Below, piece by piece: positions 26,200 through 36,375 of a stretch of 64,000 nucleotides of DNA. How positions within the stretch are numbered: the first letter of the stretch is position 1; each line of letters starts with the position of its first letter. The stretch spans positions 890,747 through 954,746 of the forward strand of contig NZ_CP047056.1 in the NCBI RefSeq assembly GCF_011065405.1, read 5' to 3'. A program made the position numbers and the translations under genes. The stretch comes from Succinivibrio dextrinosolvens (GTDB lineage Bacteria > Pseudomonadota > Gammaproteobacteria > Enterobacterales > Succinivibrionaceae). The notes under the pieces were generated by a model, which was given only the letters and a program-made list of their open reading frames with translations, was not told the origin of the DNA and made no database searches.

Positions 26200-28122
26200 T
26201 TATGGAAGAACCTCTAGAGGTATTGGATATACAGCCATAGAAGCATCTTCTGCAGGGTTTAACTTAATCCATCTTGCAGCATCATCATTACACTGCTGAT
26301 AATAGTTAAGCTTTGTCTCAAGATCACTTATAGTCTGATTCTGCTCATCTGGCCCCATATTTGCCCATGTCTGTTCATCAAGTTCCTGAATACGGCTCTT
26401 GTATGGCAAATCTTCAAGGTACTCGCCTAGAAGGCCAAGTTCTCCAAGTTTTAACGAATCAGCATTACCTAAAGAACCAGGATCACGGCCCATACTTACG
26501 GCAACAGATCTTAGCTGACTGAACATATCCTCTGGTTTCAGTATACCTTCATTAGCTGAGTCAAGAATCTTTTTGGTTATATCTTTAAGAGATGACAGTT
26601 CATCCTTGGTTAAAAGAACAACCGGTGTGCTTGTAACTTTATCATGAGCAACCAGATCACGATCAGATATCCAGCCTGATAAGAAATCAGGAGCACTGGT
26701 CCCCAGCTTCTCGCCTAAATATGCAAGTTGCATTGCATAACCAAGAGCTGCGGTATCTGAGGCCATAGAAGAATCATCTTTTGGATCAGGTGCTGTTCCT
26801 AAAGCATCCTTTCCCTGAGAAGCCAGTTTGACCTGATTGGTAATGCTCTTTGAGAGTTCGTCAATCTTATTACCGAAGCTGGATACATCACCTGCATTTA
26901 CAGGATAGTACAGTGACTTCTGAATTGTCTCGTTAAAGGTCAGATCCTGATACTGATTTTTTGCTCTGTCATGATTTGAATTTCTCTTACCAGAGTCAGT
27001 CAGAAGATGCATTGCATAAATTGCTACGCCCTTATGCTTAGCTTCTGCACGAAGTTCTTTTGAATCAAGACCTGTTGATGAAAGCTTGTCTGAACCACTG
27101 ATACCACCAGCATCGGTGATCAGAACCACATATCTTCCGCCATAATCTGACCAGTCTATTTTTTCTAAAGCAGAGTTAATACCTGCAAAGGAATCTTCAT
27201 CAAAATACTTGCTTGAAACCTTAGCCTGATTAAGAGTCTCAAGTTTTTTCTTGAACTGTTCTTCGTCTGTAGCCTCACCTGGCTTTACGAAAACCTTTGA
27301 TACATACTCAAGACCAGGAACAGCCTTGGTGCTTGATCTGAAAGAGATCAGACCAAAGTGAACACTGTCTGAAAGTTTCTGATCCTTAATATGCTTAGCG
27401 ATTGTTCTTATGGTTTCCTTAGTTCTGTCAATATAAGGCTGCATTGAAATACTTGAATCGATTACAAATACAACTGCAGCCTTAAAGGTTTTAAGTTCAT
27501 TCTGAAGGTCTGTCTTTCCATTAGACTTGTTCTCTTTCTTAGTGACTGAGGCAATCTTAAGCTCACGAAGATAATTACCGTCATCAAACATAGTCTCTTC
27601 AAAATCAAGAATAGGCAGCAGATAGAACTGCTTTTTGTAGTCGATATAGGTTTCAGGCTCTACAGAAATAACACCAGGAATCTGTTCATTCTTTGAGAGC
27701 TTGTCCATCATAGGAGAAACCTTGCTCTTAGGGTCTGAGTCATCCACAAGTTTCTGTAGCTCATCCTTGGTCTTGAAAATCAGAGCTCTGTTTCTTGAAG
27801 CCGGATTAGTAAACATCAGAGCAGTCTGCATTTTCCAGTCAACGACACAGCTCTTATCAAGATAACCAGAAGTCTTACCAGAAACATCTGTTCCAACAAG
27901 ATAAGAGTTTCCCTCATCCTTATAAATATAGAAACGAGAAAACGCTGCTACCTTATCACCAGATGAATCTGCGGCGTTTTTCTTTAAAACACAGGCAGGT
28001 GTTGTCAGAACTCTCTGATAAATGGATTTTTTTCCATCCATTAAAAGAGGAGTATCAGCATAGGTATTGCAGGACAGAGCTGACATAAGCACTGCACTTA
28101 AAGTTATGTATCTGAGTTTCAT
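26200..28122 (-). CDS. Exported vWA-domain protein (cluster 1)
   Basis: A 640-residue protein with a signal peptide (MKLRYITLSAVLMSALSCNTYA), an SH3-like N-terminal region (about 30-110), a von Willebrand A domain from about residue 212 with a full MIDAS motif DSSISM, and a conserved C-terminal helical domain (LPYKSRIQELDEQTW, GPDEQNQTISDLE). I prefer the ATG at 28122 because AAGGAG lies 8 bases before it; the ATG at 28128 is only 2 bases from that site. The paralogue at 62243-64000 aligns along its whole visible length. vWA domains bind protein ligands through a metal; this one would act in the periplasm. Precedes the ABC genes in one operon. Confidence 0.88.
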   Translation of the reverse strand: MKLRYITLSAVLMSALSCNTYADTPLLMDGKKSIYQRVLTTPACVLKKNAADSSGDKVAAFSRFYIYKDEGNSYLVGTDVSGKTSGYLDKSCVVDWKMQTALMFTNPASRNRALIFKTKDELQKLVDDSDPKSKVSPMMDKLSKNEQIPGVISVEPETYIDYKKQFYLLPILDFEETMFDDGNYLRELKIASVTKKENKSNGKTDLQNELKTFKAAVVFVIDSSISMQPYIDRTKETIRTIAKHIKDQKLSDSVHFGLISFRSSTKAVPGLEYVSKVFVKPGEATDEEQFKKKLETLNQAKVSSKYFDEDSFAGINSALEKIDWSDYGGRYVVLITDAGGISGSDKLSSTGLDSKELRAEAKHKGVAIYAMHLLTDSGKRNSNHDRAKNQYQDLTFNETIQKSLYYPVNAGDVSSFGNKIDELSKSITNQVKLASQGKDALGTAPDPKDDSSMASDTAALGYAMQLAYLGEKLGTSAPDFLSGWISDRDLVAHDKVTSTPVVLLTKDELSSLKDITKKILDSANEGILKPEDMFSQLRSVAVSMGRDPGSLGNADSLKLGELGLLGEYLEDLPYKSRIQELDEQTWANMGPDEQNQTISDLETKLNYYQQCNDDAARWIKLNPAEDASMAVYPIPLEVLP

Positions 28123-28127
28123 TTCCA

Positions 28128-29381
28128 TTACTCCTTAAGCTTACCTATGGCCTCGTTAGCCTCATTCATACCAAGATCAGACGCTTTCTGATACCAGTAA
28201 AGAGCCTGAGTCTTATCTTTCTTTATACACTTGCTTTGTGCAGTAGAATTTGGATCAAAATACTTAGCAAACATATAGGCAGCAGAAGAATCTTTTCGAC
28301 CGTAACTTGATAGAAGACGTTTGCCTAAATCACAGCGATCGTTATTTAATGACTGTTCTGACAGGGTTGAAATAACCTCAATTTTAGGATTTGTGCTCAG
28401 ACAGCTGCTGATAATCACTTCATCCTTTTCTGAACTTAAAGTGCAGGCTGAAGGAGAGCCAGATGAAGCTGTACTGTTTGCAGAAACAGCAGGAGTTTCA
28501 GCAGATGGCTGTGCTGCCGCCTGATTTTCAGCAGGAGACTGAGGTTCCTGGTTGACAGCTTCTGCAGGTGCATTCTGATTATTCTCATCTGTGTTGGCAC
28601 TCTCTAAACTCTTGCCATCATCCGCTGCCTTCTTGTTTTCATCGTCTGCTTTCTTACTCTCATCTTCCAAAGCAGGTTCATTCTTTGGCTCCTCGCTACT
28701 CTGAGCCTCTGTTACAGCAGGATTCTGTGTAGCAACAGCATCATCACCGCTGAAAAAGCCCTTCCAGACGAGGAAGGCAGCAAGCAGTATAAGCAAAGCT
28801 GCGATGGCTGCAATCAGAGGGATCAGGAACGCCTTCTTTTTTGGTGAAGATGAAACCTGAGCATTCTGCTGAACATTAGTATCCTTATTTATCCCAGAGA
28901 ATAAGTTTTCAGTTGAGGCTGAAGCTGTAGAATTAAGGGAAGATTGAACAGGAGAGTCAACGTACTGATCCTGAGGTTCCTGAGAATCAAGGATCAGAGA
29001 GATATCTCCTTCAGGTAAGGTGAAAAACTCATGAGTAGGTCCAACTACCTTGTTGTCTGCTGTGGTATATTCCTTTACTAAAGTTTCAAATTTACCACTG
29101 TAACGGTTAACCTGCGATGAGACACTGTTAAATGACTGGGTGCTCAGCCTGATTTTATAGCCTTTGTCTGGAGAAGAGAAGGATATGTCCTCAGGCTTTA
29201 TACTCTCTTCTGCAATAATATCCTGACCATTCTCAGGTCTGATTGTTATATTGAAGCTGTGAGTATTCCCACCAACACCAATATTAGAGTCAAACAGAGA
29301 CCAGCTGTTCTTTAAAATCAGGTACCCCTGATTGTTTTCCTTAACAATGGAAGCGATTAGTTTTTCTGTAAATTCAGACAT
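28128..29381 (-). CDS. Bitopic membrane protein with Sel1-like tail (cluster 1)
   Basis: A 417-residue protein I cannot assign to a named family. Residues 1-150 form a beta-rich cytoplasmic domain (FNITIRPENGQDIIAEE, DISFSSPDKGYKIRLS), about 186-208 is a single transmembrane helix, then an Asp/Glu/Asn/Ala-rich linker, and the last 90 residues look like Sel1/TPR-type helices (DKTQALYWYQKASDLGMNEA). The topology (cytoplasmic head, periplasmic tail) is the same as in the SrfA-like and TolA-like proteins of this operon. It begins 9 bases after srfC and ends at the vWA gene, so it may link SrfB/SrfC to periplasmic parts. That role is inference. Confidence 0.8.
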   Translation of the reverse strand: MSEFTEKLIASIVKENNQGYLILKNSWSLFDSNIGVGGNTHSFNITIRPENGQDIIAEESIKPEDISFSSPDKGYKIRLSTQSFNSVSSQVNRYSGKFETLVKEYTTADNKVVGPTHEFFTLPEGDISLILDSQEPQDQYVDSPVQSSLNSTASASTENLFSGINKDTNVQQNAQVSSSPKKKAFLIPLIAAIAALLILLAAFLVWKGFFSGDDAVATQNPAVTEAQSSEEPKNEPALEDESKKADDENKKAADDGKSLESANTDENNQNAPAEAVNQEPQSPAENQAAAQPSAETPAVSANSTASSGSPSACTLSSEKDEVIISSCLSTNPKIEVISTLSEQSLNNDRCDLGKRLLSSYGRKDSSAAYMFAKYFDPNSTAQSKCIKKDKTQALYWYQKASDLGMNEANEAIGKLKE

Positions 29382-29390
29382 GTTAATTCT

Positions 29391-32192
29391 CTAAAAAACA
29401 CTATCAATTTGGGATAGAATCTCGCATATTTCACGGTTGAGTTCCGGAGAAATATTATATTTGCTTTCTGCAGTTACATTCTTTGCACATATTACATTCA
29501 AAAGCACACTAAAATAGTCATTGCAGTAATGCTGTCTTATATTGTCAACATTTGATCTCTTTATATCTGGCATGAAGTTTCTATGCTCTGAACTCTCCTT
29601 AAACAGAGGACGAGAAGATTCTTCTGAAGTTGCCTTACTATCAGCGCTGCCTCTTACTTTAATGCGTTCGATATTTGAATTATCCTGTTTACCTACACAC
29701 AGGTATGTATTGAAATCAGAGATAATCTGCAAAGCTCTTGCACACTGCCCATCACACAGATCATCCTTCTTTGAGGTAGGAGACTCATAAGGGTCAATTG
29801 CATCAATAACAGCCTGTTCAACATTCATAGCATTATAGGCTTTGGAAAGCTCTACTGTTAAAAACTGCATCAGCTCATGGAACTTATCCTTGATAACATT
29901 CTTATCAGTAATCAGAGAACCGTTATCAGCAATGAAGAAATTAAATGCTTCGCGATCATCCTCAGGGTAATCCTCAACATTCTTCTTTTCAATCTCCCAA
30001 TATCTTAAAATATCAGCAAGCATTACATCAAAAAACACTCCGTTACGCATTGATTCAAGGTTATCCTCGCGCATCTTAGTTAAAGCCTTTGCGAAACGGA
30101 AGGCATTGCTTGAGCGACCGCCACTGAAGTTTTCAAGATAATTCTCTCGGGCAAGATCTTCATTGATTTCAATAAAGCTTCTAAAACGACCGAAGGTTCC
30201 TGCAACAACATCACAAGATGCTAACTGCCTGAATTTGGATAATGCATTAGCATGAGCAATTCTTAAGGCCTGTTCACCAGACTCTCTTGCATACTTACCG
30301 ATGCGGTTTCTCAAATTAGCAGTCAGACTCTTAATGCTGTCATTAAATTTCTCTTTACCAAAGTTGTAATCAGTAAAATTATCCTTAAGGAAGGATGAAA
30401 GGTACTGAATACCACCATCATTGGGCTTTAGTACCTCGGAGATAACAGGTGTATCCTCTGCCCTGCCCATCTGTTTGTAATGATTAAACTCATATACATA
30501 TTTCATATCAGGATCTTTAACGATTTCCTTTTTATAGGCATCAATATAAGACTGATATTCAGGACGAATTCCAGTTTCCACATCCTCAGAACTGAATTCA
30601 TATACATCATTCTTTGAATGCAGATTTGGTCTTCTTACAAAGAAGAACTGATTAAACTCCTGTCCATGTGCCCAGTTCTGAATCCAGCCGGTAGCATAGC
30701 GCTCCATAGCCGTGGTAATGGTCTTACCTATATCAGATAATGAAGCTGCCTCTTTACCGATATCACGGGTAAAACAGGCATCAAACTTGGTAAAGGCACC
30801 TACAACAGGGATCTTTTCATAAGATGCTCTATCCTCAGGCTCCTTTCCAATATTCTCATATACCCATGAAGACAGATAAGGAGTAACCTCTGCAACTTCT
30901 CCCTGTCCCTCCACACTTGAACAGAACAGAAGCACATCAATCTCATGACGCTGACAGTATCTTTCAATAAGATATCCAACCTTACCACGACGTATAAACT
31001 CGGTGGCGGTATTCTGACCGTTCTTTGCAAGTCCATCCGCATCCTTCCAGATGGAGATCTCTTCTCTCTTTCTTGAACGTGCGCCAGGGAAATCCAGCAC
31101 ATCAAAATTTCCTGACTGAGAAGCTTCAGGAACAGGGAAGCTTATCTCGGCGGTAGCAAAAGCAAGAATTGGGAAGCGAATCTTGGCAATATCAGAGGCA
31201 TTTCTATCCAGAGATATATCCACAACCAATGGAAGCTCTTCTCTGAAGACTCCATCTAAGGCATGAATATCGATCAGAGTCTTCTGAGGGATCTGCATCA
31301 GCTTACCGTCAATTTCGGTAACAAATGCATTGAGCGGAGCATAGACTTCTCGTTTACCCTTAAACTTCTCCATCTCAGGAGCAATAGTTTCATACAGATT
31401 GTTGAAAGCCTTCAGATTACCCCAGAACAGAGAAAACAATCTGCCTCTACCCTTGAGATTCAGAGAGGAGATAATATGTCTTACCTTATTCCAGAAATCA
31501 CAGTCAGGTTTAAATTCCTCTGACATCAGACAGCAGAAGGCTGCATGCGAATATACATACTCAGAGAGTTCTACAATGTCATTCTCTGTAACATAAGATG
31601 CCTCCCCTTCCTTCAGCTGATACTCATCTCCTCTGAGTTCTTCAAACAGAGCATCAAGCTTTGTCTTGTCCTTAAAGCGACTGTCATATTCAATCATGAA
31701 CTCCTTGGCGGCTTCAAGATTCATATCAAGATAGAAAGAGTTAACCAGAATCTTGATAAGTTCAACTTCATTTAAAATCTTAAGTGTTACCGGAAAGCCC
31801 TTAACAGCAGGAGAAGTCATGCGTGTAAAACGGGTTACCAAACCGGTCGCCTCACGATTGCCACCAGTTGGATTCAGATGATGGAAGAAGGATATTTCCT
31901 TACCTTCCCAGTTTGCAACAAGCCCTTCACCGCCACCATTTGAAGCCAGAGCTGAAACCAGATAGCTCTTGCCTGCCTGAGAGGCTCCGAAAACACCGAT
32001 GGTTGAGTTTACAGGAAGAACCTCATGAGCGGCGTCAGCCATGTTATGCAGCTGACAGATAGCAATTCCAAGAGAATTTTCCTCTTTTCTTAGCTCAACC
32101 TCATCCTGCGCTGCCTTTTCAACCCACTTGTAAGCCTTATCGCAGTATTGAGCCAGAAGATTCAGACGATTATCTTTAAATTCGTTTTTCAT
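29391..32192 (-). CDS. srfC: SrfC-type P-loop virulence-factor family protein
   Basis: A 933-residue cytoplasmic protein matching the SrfC family (Virul_Fac) as I remember it. It has a P-loop IGVFGASQAGKS (about residues 63-74) followed by the family segment NPTGGNREATGLVTRFT, and a DFPG motif (about residue 366) that looks like a GTPase G3 element, so GTP binding with a dynamin-like mechanism is plausible. Most of the rest is helical. It begins 6 bases after srfB. In Salmonella srfABC is listed as SsrB-regulated; a Xenorhabdus SrfABC has been reported as cytotoxic (from memory). Its biochemical activity is not established. Confidence 0.85.
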   Translation of the reverse strand: MKNEFKDNRLNLLAQYCDKAYKWVEKAAQDEVELRKEENSLGIAICQLHNMADAAHEVLPVNSTIGVFGASQAGKSYLVSALASNGGGEGLVANWEGKEISFFHHLNPTGGNREATGLVTRFTRMTSPAVKGFPVTLKILNEVELIKILVNSFYLDMNLEAAKEFMIEYDSRFKDKTKLDALFEELRGDEYQLKEGEASYVTENDIVELSEYVYSHAAFCCLMSEEFKPDCDFWNKVRHIISSLNLKGRGRLFSLFWGNLKAFNNLYETIAPEMEKFKGKREVYAPLNAFVTEIDGKLMQIPQKTLIDIHALDGVFREELPLVVDISLDRNASDIAKIRFPILAFATAEISFPVPEASQSGNFDVLDFPGARSRKREEISIWKDADGLAKNGQNTATEFIRRGKVGYLIERYCQRHEIDVLLFCSSVEGQGEVAEVTPYLSSWVYENIGKEPEDRASYEKIPVVGAFTKFDACFTRDIGKEAASLSDIGKTITTAMERYATGWIQNWAHGQEFNQFFFVRRPNLHSKNDVYEFSSEDVETGIRPEYQSYIDAYKKEIVKDPDMKYVYEFNHYKQMGRAEDTPVISEVLKPNDGGIQYLSSFLKDNFTDYNFGKEKFNDSIKSLTANLRNRIGKYARESGEQALRIAHANALSKFRQLASCDVVAGTFGRFRSFIEINEDLARENYLENFSGGRSSNAFRFAKALTKMREDNLESMRNGVFFDVMLADILRYWEIEKKNVEDYPEDDREAFNFFIADNGSLITDKNVIKDKFHELMQFLTVELSKAYNAMNVEQAVIDAIDPYESPTSKKDDLCDGQCARALQIISDFNTYLCVGKQDNSNIERIKVRGSADSKATSEESSRPLFKESSEHRNFMPDIKRSNVDNIRQHYCNDYFSVLLNVICAKNVTAESKYNISPELNREICEILSQIDSVF

Positions 32193-32198
32193 AAAAAA

Positions 32199-35100
32199 TT
32201 ATTCCTTATCCAGAATCAAACCGTCATTATTCCAGTATTCATCACCATCACTGACAGTCTTCAGACTCAGCTTCAGGTAGCTCGTTACATCAGAACTGCC
32301 ATCAGTTACATCCTTTGCTTTTTCAATCTTTAATACAAAGATATCGCTATCAAGATCTTTTTCCTGAGAACGTACAAAACCAAGGCATCTGCCCAAAGGA
32401 GATTTCTTATCCAATACACTATTATTTACTATAGTAATGTCATAATAATGAGGCCCCTTGCCATCACTAGAACCTTTTACATCTGAGGTAATTTTATCAA
32501 GTGCAGCTTGTTTGCTCTTGCGCAGAGCATTAATAGCATTTTCCACACACAGACACAGCTCTCTCAGGAACATTCCCTTTACCTTGTTTTTTTCAGCATT
32601 ACCAACACTTTCGATAGAGCTGAAAATCGAAGACAGGTTGCTCTGCTTAAAGGCGTCATAGCCTTCTCTGCGTTTCTCTTCAGCTTTACCTGCGGCATTG
32701 GTAAGCTTAGCCATAATACCAGTCTGCTTTAAGGTGGACGCCATCTGATTGCCTGCATCCATTGCCTGAGAATCAAACTGACTGATGAGAGCTGCATAAG
32801 GACTGTCTAAATCAAGCACTTTAAGTGCACTTCTGTCAGCCCCATACATCAGCGAGGCATGGCTCTTGGCGAGAGCCATTTCGTTCTCAGCCTTCTCTAT
32901 TTCCTCAATTGCCTTATCAAAAATATCACAGCCCTGTTGAGGGAAATTATCCTCATGATCAGGATAAAGCTTTATCAGTAGCTCCTCATAAAGTTTCTTT
33001 TTCCCTTCTACAGTGAACTCAATCTTCTCAATATCAGGAACAATCCATTCCTTGGTTGCCTTTACAGAGGCAAGCTCACTAATCTTCTTGTATGGCTCAA
33101 TGTGATAAATCATGGTTGCCATAAAGGCCTGATCATCAAACTGACGGTATCCAAGATTAATTGGCAGAGTCGAACGCAAGGTCGTATTGGAGATAAGATC
33201 TGAAACTGCTTTAAGCTGGGATTTATTGGCATCTTCCTTAAGATATGTCTTATCAATATCGATCTCCTCTCCTTCTTCCTTTGCTTTAATTTCCTTAAGC
33301 TCGGCTGAGGTGAAGAATCTGTATTTGACTTCTCTGTCCTCAAGCTTGCACTGATCATCAACCTTACCCATATATCTTGCTGGAGAAGGAGCCTCCTGAT
33401 AGTTAGGATTGATTCTGAAGGTTGACAGGTTGCTGATATTGGACTGCTTGATATAGCCAAGCAGTGCTCCAACTACAACAGAAGTCTTAGGATCACCTAT
33501 CTTGCCATTCACCAGAGTAAATGAAGGATACCAGCTTCCACACTTGTAATCATGTAGTGAGATGATTCTTCTTGGTGACAGATTAGAATTGCACTCAATC
33601 AGAGTTCTGATACCAGGAATCTTTGAAGGACGTCCGGTTAGAATCAGAACATCACACTGATAGGTGTTTACAATGGTGTTCAGATAGTTAAGGGAAGAGC
33701 ACACATCATAGCGATCACCGACAGCGATCTCATGATTGATTTGATATATATCAAACTCGAGTTCACGATCAAAAAATTTGTAGTTCTCACCTAAATGCTT
33801 GTTGATAAAATTCGCAACACTTTCGTCAACAAGGTCATGCTTTTTTCTGTCAAATTTAGAAATAACCTCCAGATCTTCCTTAGAATCCAGAGCCTCGCAT
33901 CGGTCAATGCCATACAGGAAGTCTGCAACCGTTCCCCTGTCAATTACCGAAGTAGTGCCGGCAGGAGCATAATTCAGCTTTTCCAGTCTGGAAATGATTC
34001 TATAGGCAATCTTAGTGAAAACCTGCTCTACTGTCTGAGTTCTGTTTTTTACAAACTCAATACTGTCAGATGAACCGGTACCAATAATTTTAGCTAAATC
34101 CTTAACATCACCTAACTGAGGAACAATCTTTTCCTTAATCAGGTTTAACACCAGATCATCTCCAGCCGTCTTTGAACCATCCTTTAAAATCTCTCGGATT
34201 TCAACGGTAGCACTCTGGTTTCCAAGCTCTTTTTCCTCACCGCTCTCAGAACGGACTGTACTTGGATAGCTGTAATCGGCAATCACAAGATCTGTAGTTC
34301 CGCCACCGATATCAATTGAAGCAATACGGGCAGAAATATAATCGGCATCCTTACCACTGAACTTGTCCCTGTTATGCTCATTGACTCGGCCATCAGCATC
34401 TGATCTGCGTATATGTTTAATAAAGTCTAGACTGTTGCCTCCGAAAACCTTCTGAGTTTCATTGTAAAGGTATACCAGCTGAGAAGTCAGAGTTTCATTC
34501 CACTTTAAGATAACAGCTGGTGCCTTAGGGAACATGGAAGAAGCGTTTTCAATATACTTAAACTCAGTAGCAGGAGTCTTGTCATAACCATAAGCCTTCC
34601 AAACAAGACCAATAGCTTGGTAGGCGCATGATCTGAAGACTTCTCTTTCAAGATCCGGCATTGATGGAGGTGTAGTTAAAACAACTGCCTTTAGTCTGCG
34701 AGGTCTTAAAGCATTAGCTTTAGACTGACGGTAATGGAAACTATTCATCTGCATCATAGCCTGCATAATGATTTCCATCAGCATAAAGGTCATGGTTGAT
34801 TTACCGGTGTAATTTGCAAGAAGCTTACTTTCATCACCTGTATCTGCAAACAGAGCATCACCATATGAATTGATGAATCTTGAAATAGGAAGATAAGTGG
34901 CTGAACTTACATTTTCCTCAAGTTTCAGATAAGAGGTATGATATTTGTCATCATCCTTTTCTTTCTCTCTGACTGGAATCTGATAATAGTGATTGTTAAA
35001 GTTCCACTTTTCAGAGGTATTCAGATCATTATCAAACTGCCACAGATAACGTTTTGGTGAAATAAGACCTGTATTTCCCTCATTACCGGCTGAGTTGGCA

Positions 35101-36221
35101 CTTAGGTGCTTTGCCTCAGTACCCACACGTACCAGAGATGGCCATACAAAGGCGTCGAGTCTGCTTGAAATATCTGAGCAATAGTTAAAGTCAAAATTAG
35201 CTTTCTGGAACTGGATCTTGCTGTCAAATGTTCCGACATAAACATTCTCAACAGCATTTAAATCACGGATTTCGAGCTGAGGATTACGCAGCAGAGATGA
35301 GGAATGATCATCATCCTCTTCCATAAGAATACCGCAGGAACGTGAGTTTCCTACATCAAGAATCAGACTTACATCAATAGGAGTTTCACTGCCGTTTTCC
35401 TCAAATGGCATCAGCTTGATGCTGTTTGGTTCGACAAAATATTCAAGGAAAGCAATAAGATTCAGATAATGCTTTTCAAAGTAGTTTTTCTCTATCCATT
35501 CTTTTTTGATAACTTCGACCTTTGGATCATTGGTAGTCTTAGGATAGATTTTGTCAAAGACACTCTTTGCCCACTCTCGAACAAAGGAAGCGCCTGATTC
35601 ATTATCATTTAATAGTTTGGTAGCAGCGTAACATCCTCTGAAAGTAAAGACATCGCTGATATCAGAGGTTGATGGAGCACAGTGCAGAGAAGTGTTTTCA
35701 TTGTCAAGCTTCGTATCAAAGGCAAAGGTTACATGATATAAACCGCCATGATCGCGATCCTTCACATCGGACGTATTGATAACACGAGCACGGGCCCAGT
35801 TTATAGGACCTTCATCATGGCCTTTGCTGAAATAGCAGATTGGGAACCATACTCCATTGTAAAGGTTAAGAGATTCGACCAATTCCAATTCAGACTGCTC
35901 TCCATAGATTTCGCCCTTTTCCATGGAAATGGATTCCGCACCTTCAATTACATATTTGCCAGAAGCCTTGTCTTCTTTAAATCTGGCAAAATGTCTTCCA
36001 AACAGTGGATGCTGGGCAAACTGCCCTTTAGTTACGATTGAAGGGAATTTTTTTAAGAAATCCTCTTCTTCAGAGGAGAAATCAATCTTTTTGTCAAACT
36101 CAAAATCAATGAACTGTATACCGGAATTAGCTACAAGAGAAATTGTCTTGTTATTTTCATCATTTTTATCAACTAGATTTTTAATTATGATGCGGTCATT
36201 TTTTAGATTCACTTCAACCAC
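32199..36221 (-). CDS. srfB: SrfB, Hsp70/actin-fold ATPase-like protein
   Basis: A 1340-residue cytoplasmic protein of the SrfB family. The Hsp70/actin nucleotide-site motifs are visible: phosphate-1 SLILDVGNSRSCGIL (about 285), phosphate-2 IASIDIGGGTTDLVIADY (about 637) and an adenosine motif VLILTGRPSKIPGIRTL (about 853, compare VLVGGSTRIP of DnaK). The N-terminal SLVANSGIQFIDFEF also fits SrfB. First gene of cluster 1, 154 bases from the tRNA array and on the same strand. Start is uncertain: GTG at 36221 has no good ribosome site, while the in-frame GTG at 36212 has GGGTGG upstream. An ATP-driven conformational or polymerising role is inferred. Confidence 0.88.
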   Translation of the reverse strand: MVEVNLKNDRIIIKNLVDKNDENNKTISLVANSGIQFIDFEFDKKIDFSSEEEDFLKKFPSIVTKGQFAQHPLFGRHFARFKEDKASGKYVIEGAESISMEKGEIYGEQSELELVESLNLYNGVWFPICYFSKGHDEGPINWARARVINTSDVKDRDHGGLYHVTFAFDTKLDNENTSLHCAPSTSDISDVFTFRGCYAATKLLNDNESGASFVREWAKSVFDKIYPKTTNDPKVEVIKKEWIEKNYFEKHYLNLIAFLEYFVEPNSIKLMPFEENGSETPIDVSLILDVGNSRSCGILMEEDDDHSSSLLRNPQLEIRDLNAVENVYVGTFDSKIQFQKANFDFNYCSDISSRLDAFVWPSLVRVGTEAKHLSANSAGNEGNTGLISPKRYLWQFDNDLNTSEKWNFNNHYYQIPVREKEKDDDKYHTSYLKLEENVSSATYLPISRFINSYGDALFADTGDESKLLANYTGKSTMTFMLMEIIMQAMMQMNSFHYRQSKANALRPRRLKAVVLTTPPSMPDLEREVFRSCAYQAIGLVWKAYGYDKTPATEFKYIENASSMFPKAPAVILKWNETLTSQLVYLYNETQKVFGGNSLDFIKHIRRSDADGRVNEHNRDKFSGKDADYISARIASIDIGGGTTDLVIADYSYPSTVRSESGEEKELGNQSATVEIREILKDGSKTAGDDLVLNLIKEKIVPQLGDVKDLAKIIGTGSSDSIEFVKNRTQTVEQVFTKIAYRIISRLEKLNYAPAGTTSVIDRGTVADFLYGIDRCEALDSKEDLEVISKFDRKKHDLVDESVANFINKHLGENYKFFDRELEFDIYQINHEIAVGDRYDVCSSLNYLNTIVNTYQCDVLILTGRPSKIPGIRTLIECNSNLSPRRIISLHDYKCGSWYPSFTLVNGKIGDPKTSVVVGALLGYIKQSNISNLSTFRINPNYQEAPSPARYMGKVDDQCKLEDREVKYRFFTSAELKEIKAKEEGEEIDIDKTYLKEDANKSQLKAVSDLISNTTLRSTLPINLGYRQFDDQAFMATMIYHIEPYKKISELASVKATKEWIVPDIEKIEFTVEGKKKLYEELLIKLYPDHEDNFPQQGCDIFDKAIEEIEKAENEMALAKSHASLMYGADRSALKVLDLDSPYAALISQFDSQAMDAGNQMASTLKQTGIMAKLTNAAGKAEEKRREGYDAFKQSNLSSIFSSIESVGNAEKNKVKGMFLRELCLCVENAINALRKSKQAALDKITSDVKGSSDGKGPHYYDITIVNNSVLDKKSPLGRCLGFVRSQEKDLDSDIFVLKIEKAKDVTDGSSDVTSYLKLSLKTVSDGDEYWNNDGLILDKE

Positions 36222-36375
36222 CCTATGTTAAATCAACATTCTAACCATATAATTTACCACAAGGAGACTTATGAGAGGATGATTTTGAAAGACAAAAATA
36301 TATATTGTGAGGTAATACTTAATTGAAAAAATAAAATTTGCAATAAATGTTTTTAAAGGGGGATCTACGTTTGGA

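Noticed and set aside
36001..36231. Plus-strand open frames over the srfB 5' end
   Set aside because: Composition and overlap with conserved SrfB sequence show that they are shadows.
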